Origin: Saccoglossus kowalevskii
Lineage: Eukaryota; Hemichordata; Enteropneusta; Harrimaniidae
NCBI RefSeq assembly: GCF_000003605.2
Contig: NW_003158724.1
Location: 1,330,336 to 1,394,335 of the forward strand
Reading direction: 5' to 3'
Length of the DNA stretch: 64,000 nucleotides
Both the position numbers and the translations under genes were made by a program. The notes under the pieces were generated by a model, which worked only from the letters and a program-made list of their open reading frames with translations, was not told the DNA's origin and searched no databases. Positions 54,690 to 64,000 of the stretch are shown here, piece by piece. Position 1 is the first letter of the stretch, and every line of letters starts with the position of its first letter.

Positions 54690-55480
54690 CTGGAGTAAGG
54701 CACTGCGAGGTTGTAGAGTGTTCCAGGTAGGCTGCCTCAGTGTAACGTTGATAGGCCTGTTTTATAGTAGCAGCTGGGCTTCAGAAGCTGGAATTATAGT
54801 ATAGTTCAGCTAGAGCATTAATTAGATACAGTTCTGCTAGATGTGTAGCCCAGCTGGTGGTAGAGTGAAGGTGTTTGGAGTTTCTAGAGGTGTTGCGCAG
54901 GTAAAGGTATATGCTGCTGGAGATGTCGTGCTACCTCAGCTGTAGTGCAGCTGCAGGTACAGTGCTTTTAGTGTAGGGCAACTGAAGTTGTGAGGTTGGA
55001 ACCGCAGCACTACTAGAAATGTGGCACAGCTATAGGCATAGTATCACATGAGTTGTACTGCAGCTAGATGTGTAGTGGTGTTGCATGTATAGTATAACTG
55101 GGGGCATAGCACGTTTTTGAAGTATAGTACAGCTTGAGGCATAGTGCTACAAGAGTTGTACTGCAGCTAGAGTTTTAGTGTTGTTGGGTGTATAGTTCAA
55201 CTGGTATAATACCACATGAGTTGTACTACAGCTAGAGGTGTTGTGTTTTCGAAGTATAGTACAACTGGAGGCATGGTACTACTAGAGTTGTACTGCAAAT
55301 AAAGGTGTAGTGTTTTCTGGAAATATAGTACATCCGGAGGAATAGTATCACATGACCTGTACTGCAGCTAGACGTGTAGTGTTTTTTGGAAGTATAGTAC
55401 AACTGGAGGCATAGTACCACATGCGTTGTACTGAAGCTAGAGATGTAGTGTTGTTGGGTGTCTTGTCGTACCGTTGGAGC
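54690..55480. repeat. Degenerate 65-69 bp minisatellite, G/T-rich on + strand
   Basis: A consensus like GTTGTACTGCAGCTAGAGGT, then GTAGTGTTTT, then GAAGTATAGTACAACTGGAG and GCATAGTACCACATGA is repeated. The GTTGTACTGCAGC block starts at 55052, 55155, 55220, 55287, 55356 and 55425, so spacing is 103, 65, 67, 69 and 69 bases. Upstream to about 54690 the same words (CAGCT, TAGAG, GTGTAG, ATAGT) recur but periodicity is lost, so the array is older on its left side. The + strand is rich in G and T and poor in C. Where the period is 69 bases the minus strand stays open (55232-55420), giving a 23-residue repeat, a by-product of the period rather than evidence for a protein. Confidence 0.9.
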
Positions 55481-58400
55481 ATGGGGAAGATAGCGATTTA
55501 ACTACGTTACACATCAGCTAGTGAATGTATGAGTCGATATGCGTGTGGTATTCCCATGTAGGCGTTACCAATTATATATATTTGGAAATATCAGAAATGA
55601 CTTTGAGGTATAAAATAGATTTAAACGAGCAATCCGATGACGTAAAGTTTAAAGTTACCCTCAGTCTAAAGTTCATGTTGATATTCCACCATTCTAAAGG
55701 ACCATATGCCGTATACTATATGTAGCAGCAATCTAATTCACTTGGATAAATAAACACGCTACAATGCCGCCAGGAGTGACTGTTCATAGTTTGTAATGAT
55801 GGGCGGTCTAATAATAGTAATATCAACATAAACCTGCAAAATTAATCAAACTTTGTTTCGTTTTGAATGATGTTAAGAATTTATCTGCCTCAAGCAATAT
55901 TAATATCTAAAAGTTTTATTTACAGACAAAAACACCAGGTTAAACGTGGCGTATTAATAAATGGAATGACATTTATAATGCTAGCCGTTATGCATGTATA
56001 AGAACGAGTTTCATAGCGGGCGTACTGAATATATCCCATATCTCGGAGTAAAATGATATTTCTTGCTTTGCAATTTTAACAAGTGGATGAATGTTCAGTG
56101 ATGCGTGCGTTAATTCGTCTAGTAGGTGGGATAAGGTAACACCTGACGTAGTCGTGTGAATGGCTTGTTACAAATGAAGCATAACACACGGGTCAGTGCT
56201 TGTCTTGGTCGTATGTCAATTAGCATACGCTGCAACATAACTTTGTATTAATATCAATGTTACTCGACGTCGTTTTATAGATTACATTCCGGCAAACCAT
56301 CAAACACGTGGTTTTAGGTTTTGGGGGAACGGCACTTCACGGCGGATGCAGACGAAAGCGACTATTTCTCTTGTTAATGTTATCGTAAAATTACAATGGC
56401 ATCTCGAGTACTTTCTTCATAAAGAAGTTTTCGCGAGATGATTGACCACCAGTCATCATGAAAGATATGTAATTGGGTTATTTTCGGGGTAATCTGAGTA
56501 TTCAATGAACAGTATACAACTTTGAACACATTAATTGTGTCTAGGCACATTATTCGCATCCAATGCATTAATAATAAATACCTCTGAACCAGTTGCGAAA
56601 CTAGAGCTTCTGTGCCAGATGGTTTTTCTGCATTATTTCGACATTCCGAAAATCAGTTACATAGCTATTGACGAGTTTCCCGAATCATTAAAATCAACAC
56701 AGTTCATTAGCCGGACATTGGGTACATTTAATAAGTTCATCAGTATTTTAACAAACATAGACCGTGTCCTTGGGTGTAGCTATTTCAGTTACAACCTTGA
56801 ATGAACAAACGTGACTACAGTTGCATGTACATATCTTCAGTTCATTTGTGAATGTTAACAAGAAGAATGTCGGGATCAGAAATATTACAGACCACAACTA
56901 GTTATGTTGCGTATGTTAACACAATCAGTTATTCCCAGTGTTATACAACAAAGCCGTTCAACTACGAGTAACATTTTAATCCTCAACGTACGTCTTGAAG
57001 CAATTTAATTTACTGTAATGGATTCTGAGGAAACCGCACTAAAACACATCACAAGTATATTCACTCGTATAATTTCATACGTACGATAAGGCCGAATTCA
57101 CCTAATCGCAGATGTCAAGAAAACTAAATAGTTGGGAGATGATCCTCAAATAACCAGTACAATGCAATGAAGTTACATTTAATTTACTTACGTGTCATAG
57201 ATGTCCGTGCATGCAAGCACTTGGCCGAAAATAATTTAAACCATTCTCAAGTAAAGTAACATGGACGAAAATTGCAAAACATATCCCCGTTGCTCTGTTT
57301 CACTTTCATGGTTATTGGACTCGTATTACTTCGGCTTTAAGTAATTTGGACATTGTTTCACTGCGTGATATTAATGCATAATGGCTCGTTTCAGTCTTTA
57401 TCACAGATACATGATCGCAACTATTTTTAATATATCTAGAAGCCTTCAACGTTGTCCGTATGAATTTTAATGTATGATGGTTCTCATATTTAGAAAAATG
57501 TTTAGCTCATTAAACATAAATTTGTTTAAATATATATAAAGCATGTGTGTAAATATATATATAGTTTACGTCGACACGGAATACATCAAAAGAACGCATA
57601 ACAGTTAATGTGGAGAATTCCCATGGCGCTAAGCAGTCCTAATTTCTGCAAGTAGTCCGTGAGTCTGGAAGCAATTTCCCCCGTCTCCGATACCATGTAT
57701 TCTATGTAGCGTGATGATTTCGACGCTTATATTTCGGCGTTGCCAGTGTTGTATACACCTTGTACTTCGCAAGGAATATAATATTTCCACGGTTACTAAA
57801 ACTGTATAGTCTCTGTTATGTTATATGCACACAACAGTGCTATTTGTACGTGAAAACTAGTGTGGCGCGGCATATCGTTTATATCACTTTGTCCTCCCTG
57901 CATAGACTATATGACACACCCGGTCGATCTTAAGCAGTGCGTGGCAGGGTTGCGACGAGACATGAATACGTGATGTAGTTAATTAAACTGTCTATATCGG
58001 CCAAATGTGAGATGTTCTCTAACAAAACTGACATTTTCGCTATTGTGCGGGAAGACATGCCATCTATCGATATCTACTAACAGTGGCACAGACCTTCGAT
58101 ATAGCGCATGCGCGGGCATCTTGTATAAGTATTTCGATCAAAACGCAATCTTCGCTGATCTTTAGAGAGTCTCTATTTGGCTTTTCATATTTACACCAGA
58201 TGGAATAAAATAATCACGAAAAAACAATGGGAGGTATCTCAGCTGATTGAAAATCAACAAGAGAGTGACCGCACACCAACGTTTTTAAATATAGCAGCAA
58301 CAAGTTCAATTCCAAACCATGCCATCTTACCACCCACATCAACCAATACAAACTTGCAGTGAACCCAGTATATGTCGTTTTTTCAGTTATCAGACTGTAT

Positions 58401-61400
58401 CACAGAAATCCTTGACTGACCGATCAATAACCACATCAATTCCACGAGGTCATGATGTGAAGGGGGTGTTCAGAACCTCATTGAACCCGATTTGATGGTC
58501 GCATATGAACCGATCCCATCCATCAACTTGAATAATGACCGACATTAAATCAGAATGAAAGAATGGCCAAATTCCGTTAACATAAATAAATAAATATTAC
58601 ATTCTAGGTTACTTTAATTAAGAATAACACTGCTTAGTTAGTGATTGTTTGGAATTACATTACAATAATTTCCTGTGCAGCATTAAGCTAAAACACCAAC
58701 AATGGTTGGTCAAGGCGTGTAAGTTACACTAACAAAAATGACCGTGGAAAGTATCAGTTTATGCATAATTAATAGTAAACATTGTATTGAAGTATGCAGC
58801 ACAGTTAATGATACAGTCATCCCGGAGAGTTAATATATTATGGTCTGCGTGTGCAACATTAAGAACGAGTATTGATATAATAAACTACGGAAAGCATCGG
58901 CACCTGCATGCGCGTTCCATCTGCTCCTTTACATCACCAAGTGATCAGACTTGCTGGTCACTCCATGTGTATTCTATCATAAAATGGACACAGTTTATTT
59001 TACGTGTGTTCAATCATTACACATCGAATGAACTCACGTGGTGTAAGAGGCAACTTCATTTTCAGAGCAAACAGCAATACGTTTTAACGAGATTGCATAC
59101 TTGCTGAATGTTTAGGCTTTGCGTGTATACTTGTGAGATTAAATCCAAACACGAACACTATAGACATCGTATTAATTGTGAACGAGTGAGAAAACCATGC
59201 TAGGTCATTTTTGATGATTCTGAACATTTTATGATACGCATCTCGTTATTACCCTGAATACTGTGATCCTTGAAACTCAAGTTTTTATTTTATTGAGCAC
59301 ACGATTACATCGCAGTATAATAATGTGCACAAGTATATTTGGTAGTAGACCGCATTTTAATGACGGCGGAAAATTGTCAGTGAACAGCATTTTGCAAGTC
59401 AGTGCACTATTACTTACCAAGGCAGATAAGGAATAATTGTAAACGGTGAGCATTATTTCCACGTGATAAATTGGGGTGAGTCAGCTGCTATTTAATACAC
59501 ACATATTAAAACGTCATCGAGTTATTAAAACTTTGTATAGAAATACATATACCGCTGTATTTAATAAACAATTTAAAAAAAAACACGTTAATCTGCTTCG
59601 ATAAAAAATTTCGCTTGTCTGATTTAGTAAGCAACTTTCTGCTTAGTTTTGACCATTATTGATTTTCTTACCGAATTTTGCTCTCCGCTTATCCAACGTC
59701 AAAATGTTGACCGTCAACTTATCGTCTAGGTACATTGCTATATTAAAGCAACGACGCTACTGTGAATACTGCGGTTCTTTCTTTCCTACCCGTTTGCGGT
59801 AACAACTGGTTCATTGTGTTGACATTTGACAGTTTCTGACGCCTTTGGCGAAATAAGACAACCACGTAGCAATTCAAAAACAGTGTAAATATTGTGAAAA
59901 ACAAACGCAAACAAGTCGAAGTTTCCTTTGAGAAGGTTTCTGTTCTTCCTTACCTGTTACAGGGTATGTGTCAGCACTGTACACAATGAGCGACTGGACG
60001 CCACCGGTGATTTATCTACCATCAACGACACCCACACTCACGCAGCGGATCTCGCCACAAATTTTTGTAATCACGGTATCAGTGATGCCGGCAAATAAAG
60101 TTCGCGATGTCAGTATATATCACCCGTCGTAAGACTGTCCTACGAATAATAATTGAATACCCTTCTATCGAGATGCTTCGCAACGCATCAATATTCCATG
60201 TACGTCCCGGTTAACCAAACCAGTAATCGCTACGATAGACAGCGAGTGATACAATAAGTTCTACGCTCGGAATGTGTCTTATGTCGCGTGTCAAAGTAAT
60301 GTTAGATTCCGAATCTGACACGATCTAGATTGTGATATAAAGTTCCACCGACATAATAATATCTTCGTGGCACACGGTAATTGGTAGTATGAGCCCTTAC
60401 GACGTGGAGAGGAGTTACCCGCTCTTAGCACGTTACGGAGTGTCCAGGCAGCAGCGACGTTACACTGCAGATAATTAGTGGGAGCGCGCACATTGTCGAT
60501 GCGATGAGTTGAAAACACGCATAATCATTGGGATATCGTAACAGTGTAAAGACGATGAGACCTAGATAAGTATGAGGCGACTATACAGTATTCCTGCCGC
60601 ATCGACAACCGGCGACTGTGATTCCTCGTGTACAAATACAGAGGGATTAGTTCCCACTCGTCTGTACCAAACACAATCAACTGACCAAGCTGAGCATGCG
60701 CAGTTTGATCTATGCTTTCGTGTGAAAGTGTTGCACTGCACATGACGGCGCATTCATCGTCCGTTGGTTGTCATTTTTAAAATTGTTTTAATACATCGAA
60801 ACGAACTTGCCAATTTTAACAGTGCAATGTGTCTAAATGTAATGGATAAGCTCGACAGTGCAGATAAAGTGTTTCAGGAAAAATCTGTCCAACATAATCC
60901 CATGATAGGAGGTTAGTCGGGATTGTATTTACGAATTACTGACAGTGATGAATTGGTGATAGTAATATGTTTGCGATTATAACCATTATCTCCTGATTCA
61001 TACCGCGTTAAGTTTGATTAAAATGTATGACGATCATGGCTAACAAGGTCAAAGTTAAGATGGATACAACATGGATGTCATGGGGCATGTAGTGCATACC
61101 ATGACGTTCAAACAAAGGTCGAAAAAGCACAATTAATCGAAGTTTGCGCGACTACCCGTTATATCTTGTTTTAAATACATCATCAGCAATTGAACTTGAA
61201 ATATTTCTCTACGTTACTGGAAAACCTCGATCAATTTTAAATCGCATTCCATTCTTCATGCCAGCCGACGCAGAAGACATTCATTATGCAAATTTTGGGT
61301 ATGCAAATTCGAACAACCGCGGGTAGTGATGTTCACTGAGTGCCTGTTAGGATAGGAACTCGGATACAGTCACCTTGCCAGGCTATTAGAACGATGTTTT

Positions 61401-63792
61401 TGATTGGTTTAATTGATCACTGAGTCATCTCAGTGTCACAACAAAATAAGGCATGGAATTCAAAACAGTGCATTTTAATTGCCATCCACGGCCCGCTGAC
61501 GAGTGACAGGTGAACTTTAGCGCAATGGCGACAGCTACCTGATATTTGCAATTTTCTATTTACGTTATGATGTTGATTTGACCCTTATGTTTACTCGACC
61601 TTATATTGCAAATTGAGATCAACATTGGAAAATATAAGCACTACATGTTCTTGTATATCTTCCCACGTGGTTTTCTAAATTAGGTCTGATGTCACACAGT
61701 GGCCTTCCATAAACAGTCGACCTAATTTAACAAACTAGAAACCCTAATTAGCCCAGCCAATGCGTAGCATGGCATTATGAGACTACTAACAGTGCATTCT
61801 AAAATTGGTATATCAATTCGAAACGATCTCTACAAATAACACAGCAAACTAACGAGAACGCATAGTGCGCGAATAAATAAACACGTGAAAAACAAACAAA
61901 CATTTAAACAACAATACGATATAATGATAAGCTTTCACAAGTATCTATTGTTACCGATCGAGCTTATTGCACGTTCAGCGTATATTTGCCTAAACTCGCA
62001 AAATTCACCTAGCAATTGTTATAGACGATATAAGCAAGTTCATTTGTTGTCAAAGAGCATGAGTGATTGAGTGATTGTCCAATCTTCGTTGCGAAAGCTT
62101 AGACGAATGGCAGTAGTTCAAAATATGTTCAGCTCTCCGCTTGAACATATATGACATTAGTCACGCAAGAAGGATAAGCAAATAAAACAATCAGAACATG
62201 ATTTATTGATTGAACAAAACTAAATGGAAATGTGCTTTTTGTAAGGAGTTACCGAAGATGTTATTAGCTACGCTGTACTCTTCACACGATAATAAATATA
62301 TTAATTTGAATTACGTAATTATTTAAAATTCATTGATCTCCCAGGTTGAATACAATGTGATATATACACTATTTTTTTTTTCTCAATTACGCGCCTGTGA
62401 TCACTCAGGCGACTGATCGACTATATATTTGCAATACTATTTGCCGTGTTTTGTTGTTTGACAAAACCCTTGACAAGAGTGATATTGAACAAATGTCAAA
62501 GTTATCACAAACCTAAAGCAGTGCGTGCAAGTGGTGTAATGGAACCAAGATGATAAATCATCATGCCACGCCTTCCTATTCCACACACGAACTCCAGTGT
62601 TTATACATCTGTCGGCACTATCCGATCCTGTGTACTTAGTTAGATTAAATCGACATTGATAACAAGGCCATCTTGTGTATACAATACAGCAACGGACAAC
62701 ACAGACCTGGATTGAATAATATAGCATGGAGATGTCTTATATTGCATACCAACTTGACTACCACACACACGTATTTGTGGCGATTAGATAACATCTCAAA
62801 ATGCAGTGAATCGAGACTACTCAACAAGCGACTTACGTCTGGTTTCAAAACATGGACGACACTATAGAACCACTATATAATGTTTTTCAAAAAAAAAATA
62901 AAAAAAGATTTCATCAGAGCTTAACCACAGTTATGTAACACTTCATTACCTAATCGTGATACCTTAAAATATTTTGATATATACTAGTTTATTTGGGTTG
63001 TAGGAATAATGATTCCCAAAGCAAAACATTTACGAGAGAGTTTTTCAACACGTTTCTACTATTACTTGGTCTCTCGGTTCGCACGATTCCCATTCTACTC
63101 AAATGATCAAATATCTCGCAATGTTTTCAGTGATTGTCAGAAGTACCGTAGTGTTTTGTCGCTACATAGAGGAATTAATCGACACTACTTATATTACGTT
63201 TTGCGTAGATATTTTGCTCCATTATAAATGAGTATCAATATGAAACACAGTGTTCGTTTTCACCTTTCAATGCCAAATATAAACGTACAATTTATGCATA
63301 GTAAAACACGTTAATGAGCACACTGACTTCTACATAGTAGTTAGCTAGTGTCTGATTAATGAAGTATTGACACAGAATAATACAATTTTAATATCCTGAA
63401 GCAATTACATTTTCGGAAAATTAGAGACAAGTGCAGAACCTGCTCCGTGTAGTAAAGTACACACATTAAATTGAACATTAATGAACTGTAGGAACCATAT
63501 TATATTGGGTTGTTTAGAACTGCTTTTTAATGAATAGCCATTTGCATATAAACAAACGACAAAATACAACTTATTATTTAATCCACACACATCGGTTCCG
63601 TGTATTGGTTGTTTTAAATATCTTATTACTGCACGACTGCACTCAATGTTGTTTCAATTACTTGTCTCCTAAGTAATATATATTTTTAAATCAAGTCAGC
63701 ATTCATCAAGTCTATTCTCGTCCCACAGTGTTGACAGTGACGTAGTCATACACATAACGCTTTGGTCTGGTTTTAATTAGGGTTATCTATTA
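55481..63792. other. Gene-free AT-rich stretch
   Basis: The longest frame is 106 codons (58787-59107, +), with no recognisable family. Simple sequence includes two TAAATATATATA tracts at about 57526-57561, an A run near 59576-59583, a T run near 62371-62380 and an A-rich tract at about 62889-62907. I see no RNA gene. A slightly GC-richer patch lies at about 59.9-60.75 kb, where short minus-strand frames cluster without homology. Confidence 0.55.
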
Positions 63793-64000
63793 CTGTAAAA
63801 TACTTTATTTTTGCTTGGAATTTATTTTCGCTATTTTCGCTGAAGGGATGATTCCTTGAAAATAAAATCCAGCGAATATACTTTTTTTCCTATATTTCAC
63901 ATTAAACTCATCAAAAATCAGTGAAAATAAATTCCAAGAAAAACGCCCAAAAAGCCTTTTCAGCGAAAATTAATTCCAGCGAAAATAAAGTATTCCACAG
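63793..64000. mobile_element. Miniature inverted-repeat transposable element, reaching window edge
   Basis: The left end, CTGTAAAATACTTTATTTTT then GCTTGGAATTTATTTTCGCT (63793-63832), matches the reverse complement of the right end, CTGTGGAATACTTTATTTTC then GCTGGAATTAATTTTCGCT (64000 back to 63962). The terminal inverted repeats are about 39 bases long and nearly 90% identical, with one single-base gap. Internal blocks at about 63857-63880 and 63919-63946 repeat the GAAAATAAATTCC theme, so the element is built of several copies of one motif in both orientations. There is no coding capacity. TA precedes the left end, and the right flank is outside the window, so the target duplication cannot be read. 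It is probably a non-autonomous DNA transposon of a type common in marine invertebrates, although that family attribution is from memory. Confidence 0.85.

Noticed and set aside
55232-55420. Minus-strand frame with a 23-residue repeat (LYYTSKKHYTS-like)
   Set aside because: It is a by-product of a 69 bp minisatellite period being divisible by three. Neighbouring units of 65 and 67 bases break the frame.
1-64000. CRISPR arrays, bacterial operons, insertion sequences, rRNA, telomere repeats
   Set aside because: No regularly spaced direct repeats with unique spacers, no long bacterial-type genes, no conserved rRNA segments and no TTAGGG-type arrays were seen.

Overview
This 64 kb window looks like eukaryotic, most likely invertebrate animal, non-coding DNA. 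It is AT-rich (roughly 36-40% G+C by eye) and has no long open reading frame on either strand. The longest ATG-started frame is 174 codons, and I recognise no protein family in any frame. There is no operon structure, no ribosome-binding-site spacing, and no rRNA, tRNA or CRISPR array that I can support. CpG dinucleotides appear about as often as base composition predicts, unlike heavily methylated vertebrate DNA. A short inverted-repeat element at the right edge, built from blocks of the type TTTATTTTCGCT / AGCGAAAATAAA, resembles miniature elements I associate with mollusc and other marine invertebrate genomes. That taxonomic guess is from memory and is weak.

Layout. 1-6.46 kb: unique AT-rich DNA with a loosely phased TATACC motif near 1.3-1.6 kb. 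6.46-6.69 kb: a two-copy 109 bp tandem repeat. 9.89-10.40 kb: a two-copy tandem duplication of about 257 bp. 14.62-14.69 kb: a 20 bp minisatellite. 16.65-16.71 kb: a two-copy 34 bp repeat. 22.18-22.76 kb: the longest open frame, followed by AATAAA and an (AACAA)6 tract. 24.46 and 41.15 kb: two of the better imperfect hairpins. 32.53 and 38.87 kb: two copies, same orientation, of a 126 bp GC-richer foldback element (about 90% identical). 33.82 kb: a C15 run. 51.34-51.43 kb: a cluster of short hairpins. 54.69-55.48 kb: a degenerate minisatellite with a 65-69 bp period, strongly G/T-biased on the + strand. 63.79-64.00 kb: a miniature inverted-repeat transposable element running to the window edge.

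Interpretation. The window is best read as a gene desert or the inside of one or more very large introns. It carries non-autonomous DNA-transposon remnants and local tandem duplications. No set of genes working together can be described. I see no convincing new biological system. The best leads are the 126 bp foldback family, the right-edge miniature element with a possible relative at 41.15 kb, and the single long open frame with a retroposition-like 3' end. Short exons hidden in introns, enhancers and unfamiliar non-coding RNAs cannot be excluded by reading alone.
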